Assembly (NCBI GenBank): GCA_964244695.1
Contig: CAXTJZ010000046.1
Coordinates: 1 to 19,545 of the forward strand
Source of the DNA: BOG-908 sp964244695
GTDB taxonomy: Bacteria; Pseudomonadota; Alphaproteobacteria; Acetobacterales; Acetobacteraceae
Direction: 5' to 3'
DNA: 19,545 nucleotides
This document shows, one piece after another, positions 1-6,946 of this stretch. The translations under genes were made by a program, and so were the position numbers. The notes under the pieces were generated by a model. That model did no database searches. It was not told where the DNA came from and was given only the letters and a program-made list of their open reading frames with translations. Every line of letters starts with the position of its first letter. Position 1 is the stretch's first letter.

Positions 1-1
1 C

Positions 2-463
2 GCCAATTTCTACGGCTGGTTCGGCACCCTGGCCGGCGCCGCCGCCGGCGCCTGGCTGGTTCTGCGCCTAGGCACCCTCCGATCCCTCATCCTGACCGGC
101 GCTCTCCAAGCCCTCTCTTTGGCGCTTTACCTAGCCCTCCTGGCCACCGGCCCCAACGAAGCCGCCCTAACCGCCAAGATCGTCCTGGAGAACTTCGCCG
201 GCTCCGCGGCCGACATGGCCTTCCTCACCTACGTCTCCGCCCTCTGCTCCACCGCCTACACCGCCACCCAATACGCGCTGCTCTCCTCACTAGCCGCCCT
301 GGCCTTCCACACCCTAGGCGGCCTGTCCGGCTACGCCGCCGAGGCCCTGGGCTACCGCCTCTTCTTCACCGCCACAGTGCTCGCCAGCACCCCCGCCCTC
401 CTCCTCCTGTTGCAATTGCGCAGCACCCAGCAACGTCAGCCCGTCCAGCACAACAGCCCCTAG
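2..463 (+). CDS. ampG: AmpG-like muropeptide MFS permease, C-terminal part
   Basis: The gene enters from the left edge, so only its last 153 codons are present. The product is very hydrophobic, with about four membrane segments. The order of NFYGWFGTLAG, a VLRLG turn, LENFAGSAADMAFLTYVSALC and the TATQYALLSSLAAL helix matches what I recall of the C-terminal half of AmpG. AmpG is an inner-membrane major facilitator protein that imports anhydro-muropeptides for cell-wall recycling. The helix pairs follow the family order to a normal end, and the tail after the last helix is short and polar. The gene ends with TAG at 461-463. A related MFS permease of another substrate is possible. The coding frame is certain; the family call is good; the substrate is inferred. 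Confidence 0.8.
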   Translation, partial: ANFYGWFGTLAGAAAGAWLVLRLGTLRSLILTGALQALSLALYLALLATGPNEAALTAKIVLENFAGSAADMAFLTYVSALCSTAYTATQYALLSSLAALAFHTLGGLSGYAAEALGYRLFFTATVLASTPALLLLLQLRSTQQRQPVQHNSP

Positions 464-901
464 GCAAGCCGCCAGCAAACCCCGCCGCCTGACCGCCCGG
501 CTGCCGCAAACGCCAGAAAAGACGGGCATCCTTCACGTTATTGCGAGTTCAGAAAGACCTCGTTGGCAAACCCGCAGCACCACTAGGTCGATCAAGCACA
601 TCCAGAACAAAAAGGGCCAACACCGACCAGTGATGCTCATCTGCCGCAGGGTTGCGGCTTTTCCGCACCGGAGATGAAAGCACAGAACAATCGTTTCGGA
701 AAAGAATAGTGAAACTGAATTATCGAATACGAAGCCGGCTTACGTTTATGCCTCCTTTACACACGCCCGGGACATATTTTTCCGGCGTCAGGCATTTTCT
801 GCTTGCCAACCCAACCGTCTGTAGTCTCAATGCACGGACCACATCACAGACCCGCGACCAAGGCATACACCCTGGAACCTGGCCTGGAACACGGAGATCC
901 C
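464..901. other. Non-coding gap between the ampG-like gene and rlpA
   Basis: No convincing gene lies in these 438 bases. An open frame beginning with TTG at 652 runs into rlpA in another frame, but it has no family resemblance and poor composition. The stretch from about 660 to 830 is less GC-rich than the genes around it and probably holds the rlpA promoter, although I see no clear -35/-10 pair. The one clear structure is the hairpin at 643-658. A ribosome binding site for rlpA (GGAGA, 893-897) closes the gap. Confidence 0.6.
643..664 (+). terminator. Candidate intrinsic terminator
   Basis: A perfect 6-bp GC stem (GCCGCA at 643-648 with TGCGGC at 653-658) encloses a GGGT loop and is followed by TTTT and then CC. 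This fits a short Rho-independent terminator on the plus strand. It lies 180 bases after the ampG-like stop codon, so it would end a long 3' UTR or separate that transcript from rlpA. The T run is short, so function is uncertain. Confidence 0.4.
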
Positions 902-1441
902 ATGCGCGCATCCGGTCTGCGCCTGACCACGGCCCTGCTGTTCTGCCCCTTGCTGGCCTCCGCCGGCCTGGCGTCAGCCACAGCCCAGGCCAGCCAGATC
1001 CCCGCCGTGCATGACGATTCCGCCTACACCGAAAGCGGCCAGGCCAGCTGGTACGGCCCACGCCACGAAGGCCTGCGCACCACCAGCGGCGAGCCGTTCG
1101 ACAGCACCAAGATGACTGCCGCCCACGCCAGCCTCCCCCTGGGCAGCTACGTACGCGTCACGGACACCAGCACCGGCCGCTCCATCGTGGTCCGCGTCAA
1201 CGACCGCGAACCTCCACATGGCGTCCGCTGCATCGATCTCTCGCGCGCGGCCGCCACCAGGCTCGGCTTCGCCGCCCGCGGCGTGGCAGACGTAACCCTG
1301 GCCCAGATCAGCGCACAGGAAGCCCAGGGCGCAGACCAGGAACTGGCCGAAGCACCAGACGACGCCACAGATGTGGAGGCCCGCTCAGCCCGCGCTACTG
1401 CGCCACATGGTCGGCGACATACGCACCGCGCGCACCGATAG
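902..1441 (+). CDS. rlpA: RlpA-like double-psi beta-barrel secreted protein
   Basis: The product has 179 residues. A Sec-type signal peptide (hydrophobic core about residues 6-24, likely cut near ASA/TAQA) leads into a single RlpA-type double-psi barrel. That barrel shows ASWYG (48-52), TAAH with His75, VRVND with Asp101 and IDLSRAAA (111-118). RlpA proteins act in the periplasm on peptidoglycan, and some are lytic transglycosylases that prefer strands lacking stem peptides. The usual lipobox cysteine after the signal is absent, as is a SPOR domain, so this would be a soluble, barrel-only member. The ATG at 902 is preceded by GGAGA. The tail is rich in Ala, Arg and His and overlaps the end of the convergent YihY-like gene by 47 bases. 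Catalytic activity is inferred from the family only. Confidence 0.85.
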   Translation: MRASGLRLTTALLFCPLLASAGLASATAQASQIPAVHDDSAYTESGQASWYGPRHEGLRTTSGEPFDSTKMTAAHASLPLGSYVRVTDTSTGRSIVVRVNDREPPHGVRCIDLSRAAATRLGFAARGVADVTLAQISAQEAQGADQELAEAPDDATDVEARSARATAPHGRRHTHRAHR

Positions 1442-2423
1442 GCTTGGCCTCACCCGACGTGCTGTCATGCACCGTCTGCAGCTCCAGTTCAGCGTTCAGC
1501 TCGGCACCCACCAGCACTGCCAGCGCGCTGACATAAAACCACATCATCACACCCACCACGGCACCCAGCGGCCCATAGGTTGAATCGTAGCTTGCCAGGT
1601 GCTCCACGTAGAAGCTGAACAGCGCCGAGACGACAAGCCAGAGAAGCGTGGCAACCACCGAGCCGGGCGTCACCCACTTCCAGGAAGCCGCCGTCCGGGA
1701 AGGCCCGAACCGATACAGCAGAGACAGCGCCAGCAGCACAAAAATGACGAGCGCACCAAGGCTTGTCAGCCGCGCCATCGTGGCGCCGTAGGTGGAGATG
1801 CCAAAGAACCCGATGAACGCCGGCAGCAGCACGAGCGCCGCCAGGCCGATCACCGCGGCCAATATGCCGCCCAGCGTCATGCCGAGTGCCGTAAACTGGA
1901 AACGCAGGAAGCTGCGCTGCTCGCGCTCCTCATAGGCCAGGTTCAGCGCGCCCAGGATGGACTTCGTCCCCGTGGAAGCCGACCACAGCGCGATCATGAT
2001 GCTGATCAGCAGGCTGAACGTCAGCGTGCCGGCCGGCTTGCTCACCAGCAGGTTCACCCTGTCCGCAATCAGGTGGAACGCGCTCGCCGGCAGCACGTCC
2101 CGCAGCACCTGCATCTGCGGGCCCACGGTCGCCGGATCGAACGCAAGGCCGTAGATCGACACCAGCATGGAAATCGCCGGAAACAGCGCAAGCGTGGCGT
2201 AGAACGCGCAGCCCGCGGCACACAGCGAAATCCGGTCGGTAATCACCTCGCGCGCCGTCCGCGCGATTACACGGCGCCAGCCCGCCCAGGGTATCTCCAG
2301 CGGGTGCTTGGCCAACCGGCCCAGCCGCTCGGCATCCGGCTTGCGCGCGATAGCGGCCGCGCTGACCATGTCTCCCCTGGCGCGCAGCACGGGGCCGGGC
2401 GGGGCCGCTTCGTCCGGCTCCAT
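1395..2423 (-). CDS. yihY: YihY/BrkB family inner-membrane protein
   Basis: The protein has 342 residues. A polar, basic cytoplasmic N-terminus of about 60 residues is followed by roughly six membrane helices (about 66-91, 133-150, 176-200, 221-238, 252-275 and 286-308). The segments FYATLALFPAISMLVSIYGL and STYGPLGAVVGVMMWFYVSA are typical of the YihY/virulence factor BrkB family, once misnamed RNase BN. Its molecular role is not established; suggested roles include transport or envelope maintenance. The ATG at 2423 has GGAGA a few bases upstream on the minus strand, and an internal Met20 is a less likely start. The C-terminal 47 bases overlap the end of rlpA. Repeat copy A lies just upstream, between this gene and the divergent decarboxylase gene. 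Confidence 0.9.
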   Translation of the reverse strand: MEPDEAAPPGPVLRARGDMVSAAAIARKPDAERLGRLAKHPLEIPWAGWRRVIARTAREVITDRISLCAAGCAFYATLALFPAISMLVSIYGLAFDPATVGPQMQVLRDVLPASAFHLIADRVNLLVSKPAGTLTFSLLISIMIALWSASTGTKSILGALNLAYEEREQRSFLRFQFTALGMTLGGILAAVIGLAALVLLPAFIGFFGISTYGATMARLTSLGALVIFVLLALSLLYRFGPSRTAASWKWVTPGSVVATLLWLVVSALFSFYVEHLASYDSTYGPLGAVVGVMMWFYVSALAVLVGAELNAELELQTVHDSTSGEAKPIGARGAYVADHVAQ

Positions 2424-2493
2424 GCCAATTCTCCAGATATGGCGGGTAACGTGGCTGCGAGGGGCGCAGTTGCTTGACGGGGCGCGGGCGTGG

Positions 2494-2660
2494 GAAGCAA
2501 GAGAGCGAGCAGTCCTTTTTGAAAAAAAGGACCAAAAAACTTTTATCTTCCCCGCACTTACACCAGCCGGTTCTACCCGGATATGCCGAGCGGCGGCAGC
2601 AACGCCGGGCCAAAAGTTTTGCTTCTTTCTGTCAAAAAAGAAGGCCTTTTTTCCTTATTT
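2494..2660. repeat. Intergenic paired-palindrome element, copy A
   Basis: The left palindrome (2512-2532) has GTCC/GGAC ends around a T5-G-A7 core. The right palindrome (2621-2644) has GCTTC/GAAGG ends and a core altered by C and G substitutions. The inner arms CAAAAAACTTTT (2533-2544) and CAAAAGTTTT (2611-2620) face each other. The loop contains CACCAGCCGG, also found in copy B. This copy lies in a divergent intergenic region, so it may sit within or next to promoters of the YihY-like and decarboxylase genes. Confidence 0.85.
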
Positions 2661-2677
2661 CCGGAGCCGCCGCCGCG

Positions 2678-3808
2678 ATGACCCCCAAGATCGACCGCTA
2701 CCTGCAGGCCGAACACCCCCCCACGCCCTGCCTGGTGCTCGACCTGGACCGCGTGGAAGAAAACTTCACCGCCATGCGCACCGCCTTCCCGGACGCGCAC
2801 ATCTACTACGCGGTGAAAGCCAATCCCGCCGCCCCCGTCTTGCGCCGCCTGGTCGCGCTGGGCAGCAGTTTCGACGCGGCGAGCTGGGAGGAGATCGCCC
2901 TTTGCCTGGCCGCCGGCGCGCCGCCCGAGCGCATCAGCTTCGGCAACACCATCAAGAAAGCCACCTCCATACAGCGGGCCTACGCGGCAGGGGTGCGCCT
3001 GTTTGTGTTCGACTGCGAACCCGAGCTGGAGAAGATCGCCGCCCACGCCCCCGGTGCCCGGGTGTTCTGCCGCCTGGCTGTGGGCACCGCGGGCTCCGTC
3101 TTCCCGCTGTCGCGCAAGTTCGGCACCGGCATGGACATGGCGGCCGAACTGATGGTCCGCTCCCGCGACCTCGGCCTGGAACCCTACGGCCTGTCCTTCC
3201 ACGTCGGCAGCCAGCAGGTGCAGGCCGAGGCGCACGAGGCGGCGATCGGCCAGGTGGCGATGCTGTTCGACGAGCTGGAACGTGCCGGCATCAAGCTGCG
3301 CATGATCAACCTGGGCGGCGGCTTCCCCACGCGATACGGCGAGGAGATCCCGGCCGTCGGCGCGTTCGCCGGCGGCATAGACCGTGCGCTGCGCTTCCAC
3401 TTCGGCAATGCCCAGCCGCAGGTGTTCCTGGAGCCGGGCCGCTACATGGTCGGCGACGCCGGCCTCGTCAGCACGGAAGTGATCCTGGTCAGCCACCGCC
3501 AGAAAACCGACGAGGCCCGCTGGGTGTACCTCGACATCGGCCGCTTCGGCGGCCTCGCGGAGACAGAGGGCGAGGCAACACGTTACGTCTTGCGAACACC
3601 CTACGACGGTGCCGAGGAAGGGCCGGCCGTCGTTGCCGGCCCGACCTGCGACAGCATGGACATCATGTATGAAAAACAGCCCTACTGGCTGCCGCTTGCG
3701 CTAAAGGCGGGCGACCGGGTGGAGATACTGGCCGCGGGCGCCTACGTGACGACCTATGCTTCAACAAGTTTCAATGGCTTCCTGCCTTTGGCGGAGCACT
3801 ACATTTGA
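2678..3808 (+). CDS. PLP-dependent ornithine/lysine-type decarboxylase (fold type III)
   Basis: The 376-residue protein has the alanine-racemase-type barrel of eukaryote-like ornithine decarboxylases. YYAVKANP places the PLP lysine at Lys47. His175 in FHVGSQ, the glycine loop GGGFP (213-217), EPGR (252-255) and CDSMD (Cys324-Asp325, contributed across the dimer interface in this family) are all present. It should remove CO2 from ornithine or lysine in the cytoplasm to give putrescine or cadaverine. Diaminopimelate decarboxylase is less likely because of the length and the CDSMD motif. The ATG at 2678 is chosen because it starts the conserved fold and follows GGAG at 2663-2666. An upstream in-frame extension through copy A is only repeat sequence. 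The stop is directly followed by copy B. Substrate choice cannot be settled from sequence alone. Confidence 0.93.
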   Translation: MTPKIDRYLQAEHPPTPCLVLDLDRVEENFTAMRTAFPDAHIYYAVKANPAAPVLRRLVALGSSFDAASWEEIALCLAAGAPPERISFGNTIKKATSIQRAYAAGVRLFVFDCEPELEKIAAHAPGARVFCRLAVGTAGSVFPLSRKFGTGMDMAAELMVRSRDLGLEPYGLSFHVGSQQVQAEAHEAAIGQVAMLFDELERAGIKLRMINLGGGFPTRYGEEIPAVGAFAGGIDRALRFHFGNAQPQVFLEPGRYMVGDAGLVSTEVILVSHRQKTDEARWVYLDIGRFGGLAETEGEATRYVLRTPYDGAEEGPAVVAGPTCDSMDIMYEKQPYWLPLALKAGDRVEILAAGAYVTTYASTSFNGFLPLAEHYI

Positions 3809-3968
3809 AGAAGCAAGCAGTTCTTTTTTGAAAAAAAGAACCAAAAAACTTTTACTACCTCGCATTTGCACCAGCCGGCATCTTCAGGACAAGTTGCGGT
3901 TGCTGAGCGGCGGAGTAGTGAAAGTTTTTTGGTTCTTTTTTTTAAAAAAGAACTGCTTGCTTCCTTAC
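3809..3968. repeat. Intergenic paired-palindrome element, copy B (best inverted repeat)
   Basis: The left arm (about 3811-3860) and right arm (3915-3968) are inverted copies of one another with only about two internal mismatches over 50 bases. Each arm includes GAAGCAAGCA, a palindrome with GTTC/GAAC ends (3820-3841 and 3932-3953), then CCAAAAAACTTT and ACTAC. The loop of about 54 bases is GC-rich and contains CACCAGCCGG. It starts directly after the decarboxylase stop codon and overlaps the 3' end of the convergent PAP2 gene, whose last codons it provides. Confidence 0.92.
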
Positions 3969-4589
3969 TGCTATCCCGAACGCCGCCCCCAGCAGCCCGC
4001 CGGCCAGACAATCCGACAAAAAATGGAAGTCACACCCCAGCAAGCCCGCCACAACCAGCAGAGGCAACGCCGCCAATAGCGGACGTACCTGCCGTATGCT
4101 CCACAGCGCCGCGCAAGGCGCGGTAATCACCGTGGTGTGGCCTGACGGAAAGGAGGCCCATCCGGCCCCGCCATGGAAGGGAAACAGACCATATGTATGT
4201 GTGCCGATCCAGGACGGGTTGTTGTTCACCCACGTCTCAGGCCAGGGGCGGCCAAAGGCGAATTTCAGCAAATCCTTGGCAGCACTAGCCGCCAGCGTGG
4301 CGATACAGGCGGCCAGCAGCACGCGGCCCCACGGCCCCGGCCTCCACCCGGCGAGCCAGGCAACCCCGCCGGCCATCAGGCCAAGCACCGAGGCAGGGCC
4401 CGGCACGTCGGCGATCCAGGTCAGCCACACGCACCATTGCGGCCGGTGCAGCGCGTGCACGGCCGTGGCAATTGACTGGTCCAGCAGGGCATAGGCCAGC
4501 ACCACGGCCAGCAGTCCGGCGGTCAGCACGATGGCAGACTTGCGCCGGAGCCCGGCCTGCTCATCGATGTCCGCAAGTGCCGGCGTCAT
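3942..4589 (-). CDS. PAP2-superfamily membrane phosphatase
   Basis: The 215-residue protein has about five membrane segments and the PAP2 acid-phosphatase layout. Lys109 with GRPWP (113-117) is motif 1, FPSGH (147-151) is motif 2, and His189 with Asp193 in CDFHFLSD is motif 3. Such enzymes remove phosphate from lipid phosphates or undecaprenyl-pyrophosphate-type substrates on the membrane face. Two arginines that usually bind phosphate are not where expected: Trp116 stands in motif 1 and Leu183 six residues before His189. This may mark a distinct subfamily. The start at 4589 follows AGGAG with good spacing; a longer frame to 4655 lacks that support. The last residues, KQAVLF, and the stop codon are encoded by the right arm of copy B. 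Substrate unknown. Confidence 0.85.
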   Translation of the reverse strand: MTPALADIDEQAGLRRKSAIVLTAGLLAVVLAYALLDQSIATAVHALHRPQWCVWLTWIADVPGPASVLGLMAGGVAWLAGWRPGPWGRVLLAACIATLAASAAKDLLKFAFGRPWPETWVNNNPSWIGTHTYGLFPFHGGAGWASFPSGHTTVITAPCAALWSIRQVRPLLAALPLLVVAGLLGCDFHFLSDCLAGGLLGAAFGIAVRKQAVLF

Positions 4590-4605
4590 CGGGGTTGCTC
4601 CTAGC

Positions 4606-4663
4606 CGTAACGGCGGGCTTGGTAACGCAATCCGCTTGATATGGACAGGCCGCAACCGTTACG
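4606..4663. promoter_or_regulatory. Candidate operator-like inverted repeat in a divergent promoter region
   Basis: CGTAACGG (4606-4613) and CCGTTACG (4656-4663) are an exact 8-bp inverted pair, 42 bases apart. They sit between the start of the PAP2 gene (4589, minus) and the TPR gene (4693, plus). A related GGTAACG lies between them at 4621-4627. A shared regulator could bind here, but an 8-bp match may also be chance. Confidence 0.25.
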
Positions 4664-4692
4664 AAGACCGCGGCCAAGCTGGGGAGGGTTCA

Positions 4693-5592
4693 TTGCGCGG
4701 GCTTTGGGTTATGCAGGCGTGTCTCGCCGCGACACTGGCTCTAACACCTGCGACGCGCGCCGTGGCCGCCATGATCGATAGCGGCGGATCCCCCTTGGGT
4801 TGGCGCGCTCTGGAGTCGGCGATGCGCTCCTCCTATCATGGCCACTACAGCGATGCGATCGGCACGGCCGGCAAAGCCATCGCCGCCACGCCAGATTTTG
4901 CCGAAGCCTATGTCGTGCGCGCCGGGTTCTACATGGATGCCGGGCGCTACGGCGAGGCGCTGGCCGACCTCGACCTTGCGGCCTCCATGCATCCTGAAGC
5001 CGTGGCGCTCGTCTTCATGCGGGCGGAAATCGCGGTGCGGCGCCGTGACGCGAATACGGCCCTCGCCGAGCTGGCCCGCGCGTCCTCGATGCCGGAACGT
5101 ACCGTATGGAAGCGGCATTATGCCGGCTTCAACACCTACACAGCCTCGCGCCTGTACGCACTGCAGAGCATCGCGCTGGAGCTGAAGCACGACGACGACG
5201 CCGCCCTTGCCGGTTTCGACAACATGCTGAAGTTCGAGACCGTGTATCCCTGGTACATCCTGAACTTCCACTGCTACACCGCAGCCATCGCCGGCCTGCC
5301 GGAAATGGCCGAGCTGAGTTGCAACGAGGCGATCCGCCTGCAAGGGCATGACCGCGGCGCCTATGACAGCCGCGGGCTCGCACACTTGAAGATGCGGGAA
5401 TGGGCAAAGGCGGTTGCCGACTACGACGAGGCCTTGGCCGCCCGTCCGGACCTGACGCTTGCGCTGTACGGCCGCGGCCTGGCCAAGCTCGGCCTTGGAG
5501 ACACCGCGGGCGGCGGCACAGACATCGCCGCCGCCAAACAGGGCGAGCCGGATATCGCGAACATCATGGCGCGGTTGGGCGTGAAGACGTAG
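4693..5592 (+). CDS. Secreted tetratricopeptide-repeat protein
   Basis: Started at TTG 4693, the product has 299 residues. It begins with a Sec-type signal peptide (basic start, hydrophobic core, likely cut after AVA near residue 26). Tetratricopeptide helix pairs follow, most clearly in the first third (alternating Ala/Gly/Tyr pattern ending ATPDFAEAYVVRAGFYMDAG) and the last third (GAYDSRGLAHL, then ARPDLTLALYGRGLAKLG). TPR units mediate protein-protein contacts; with a signal peptide this one should act in the periplasm. TTG 4693 is preferred because GGGGAGGG lies four bases upstream. ATG 4711 is an alternative that shortens the signal. Translation further upstream lacks a signal peptide. 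The stop abuts repeat copy C. No specific partner can be named. Confidence 0.82.
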   Translation: MRGLWVMQACLAATLALTPATRAVAAMIDSGGSPLGWRALESAMRSSYHGHYSDAIGTAGKAIAATPDFAEAYVVRAGFYMDAGRYGEALADLDLAASMHPEAVALVFMRAEIAVRRRDANTALAELARASSMPERTVWKRHYAGFNTYTASRLYALQSIALELKHDDDAALAGFDNMLKFETVYPWYILNFHCYTAAIAGLPEMAELSCNEAIRLQGHDRGAYDSRGLAHLKMREWAKAVADYDEALAARPDLTLALYGRGLAKLGLGDTAGGGTDIAAAKQGEPDIANIMARLGVKT

Positions 5593-5593
5593 C

Positions 5594-5771
5594 AAAGAAA
5601 GCAAGCAGTCCTTTTTTGAAAAAAAGGACCAAAAAACTTTTGCTACCCCGCTTGCACGACGTAATGCGCTTTAGCCGCCAACGTACATACCGGCAGAACC
5701 AGACGAAGCCTTTATGCAGGCGTCAGGAGCAAAAGTTTTTTGCTTCTTTTTTTCAAAAAAGAAGGCCTTCC
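5594..5771. repeat. Intergenic paired-palindrome element, copy C
   Basis: The left palindrome (5608-5629) has GTCC/GGAC ends and the right one (5742-5766) has GCTTC/GAAGG ends. The inner arms CAAAAAACTTTTGCT and AGCAAAAGTTTTTTG are complementary. Left and right palindromes have different closing bases, so each pairs well with itself but less well with the other. It fills the gap from the TPR stop to the next start. Its right end carries AAGAAGG six bases before the proposed TTG start. Confidence 0.88.
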
Positions 5772-6935
5772 TTGCCCAACCTAACCCGCCGCCAACTCCT
5801 GGCCACCGCCCCAGCCACCCTCCTGACCGCAGCGCCAAGCTGGCAAACCACCCTGCAACAGCGCGCCGCCGCCCTGCCCGGCCCCGGCCTGCTGCAAAGC
5901 TACGACGTATCCGGCTCGGACGATTTCACCCGCACGCAAGCCGGCTGCGCCTACGTGTATGACAACGCGGTAGCCGGCCTGGCCCTGCTCGCCAGCGGAG
6001 CCACACAAAGCGCGCGCCGGATCGGCGACGCGCTGGCCCGCGCGCAAGCCCGCGACCGGTTCTGGCACGATGGCCGACTGCGCAACGCGTATTGGGCTGG
6101 CCCCGCCCCCGAACGCGATCCTTACCGCTTGCCGGGCTGGTGGGACGCGGCTGCGGGTCGCTGGTATGAGGACGGCTATCAGGTGGGCACCGCGACCGGC
6201 AACATGGCGTGGGCCATGCTGCTGTGGATCGCCCTTGGCCCCGCCTGGCGCGCGCCGGCCGACCGCGCCGCGGACTGGGTGGAGGCGCAAGTGCGCGCGC
6301 CGCACGGCTACGCCGGCGGGTTCCTCGGGTTCGAGCCTGCGCCGCAACGCCTGGGCTGGGTCAGCACCGAGCATAATATCGACCTGGCCGCCGCCTTTGG
6401 CGCGCTCGGCCGCACACAGGCGGCCGCCCATACCAGGGATTTCGTCGCCAGCATGTGGCAAGCCGGCGAAGGCCGCTTCGCCACCGGCCTGAAGCCGGAC
6501 GGCAGCCTGAACCTCCATTCCGCGGTGGATGCGAACCTCTGGCCGTTGCTGGCCGCCGGCGCCCGTCCGGCTTGGGGCCGCGCACTGGATTGGGTGCTCA
6601 CGCGCCACGGCCTGCCGGAGGGCGCGCCGGCCGCCGAGGTGACCGGCGTGGATTTCAACACGGACCGCGACGGCATCTGGCTGGAAGGCACGGCGATCAC
6701 GGCGCTGACCGAGCGCCGCGCCGGACGCGATCCGGCCCGGCTGATGGCCACGCTGCGCGCCAACACCGCGCCGGGCGGCCTGATCTACGCATCCACCACG
6801 CCCACGCTCACCACCGGCCTCTCCACCGGGCTGGACACCAGAGCGCCCGACTTCCTGTATTACCGCCGCCCGCATCTGGCGCCCACCGCCTGGGCGGTGC
6901 TGGCGCAGCTTGGCGCGAACCCGTTTCCGGCGTAG
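5772..6935 (+). CDS. Secreted protein of unknown function with Tat-type signal, possibly six-hairpin-glycosidase-like
   Basis: From TTG 5772 the protein has 387 residues. I do not recognise the family with confidence. The N-terminus has twin arginines in LTRRQLLATAPATLLTAAP, which resembles a Tat signal peptide. The mature part is rich in Trp, Ala and Gly and has repeating helical segments such as GNMAWAMLLWIALG and HNIDLAAAFGALG. The pattern resembles alpha/alpha-toroid enzymes acting on carbohydrates, but no catalytic pair can be assigned. There is no in-frame ATG near the signal, and AAGAAGG from copy C lies six bases before the TTG, so I chose this start. The next gene, a glycosyltransferase, begins 11 bases after the stop. 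They probably form an operon, which supports a link to polysaccharide or glycan work. Confidence 0.8.
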   Translation: MPNLTRRQLLATAPATLLTAAPSWQTTLQQRAAALPGPGLLQSYDVSGSDDFTRTQAGCAYVYDNAVAGLALLASGATQSARRIGDALARAQARDRFWHDGRLRNAYWAGPAPERDPYRLPGWWDAAAGRWYEDGYQVGTATGNMAWAMLLWIALGPAWRAPADRAADWVEAQVRAPHGYAGGFLGFEPAPQRLGWVSTEHNIDLAAAFGALGRTQAAAHTRDFVASMWQAGEGRFATGLKPDGSLNLHSAVDANLWPLLAAGARPAWGRALDWVLTRHGLPEGAPAAEVTGVDFNTDRDGIWLEGTAITALTERRAGRDPARLMATLRANTAPGGLIYASTTPTLTTGLSTGLDTRAPDFLYYRRPHLAPTAWAVLAQLGANPFPA

Positions 6936-6946
6936 CAGCCGCCCCC

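Noticed and set aside
652..1014. 120-residue open frame starting at TTG 652
   Set aside because: It overlaps rlpA in another frame, has no recognisable family and includes the candidate terminator hairpin at its start. RlpA is clearly the real gene.
1599..2477. Long plus-strand frame opposite the YihY-like gene
   Set aside because: Its Arg/Gln/His-rich composition is typical of the antisense of a high-GC membrane protein gene, and the minus-strand frame has clear family motifs.
3756..4126. Short open frames over the repeats encoding peptides such as KVFWFFFSKK, SFLKKRTKKLL and SFLVLFFKKE
   Set aside because: They arise in several frames and on both strands of every repeat copy, because the A/T palindromes lack stops in most frames. 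The peptides follow the DNA repeat, with no independent start sites or protein-level conservation.
5400..5771. N-terminal extension of the secreted protein upstream of 5772
   Set aside because: The extension reads through the TPR gene in the wrong frame and through repeat copy C. The Tat-like signal at 5772 marks the natural N-terminus.
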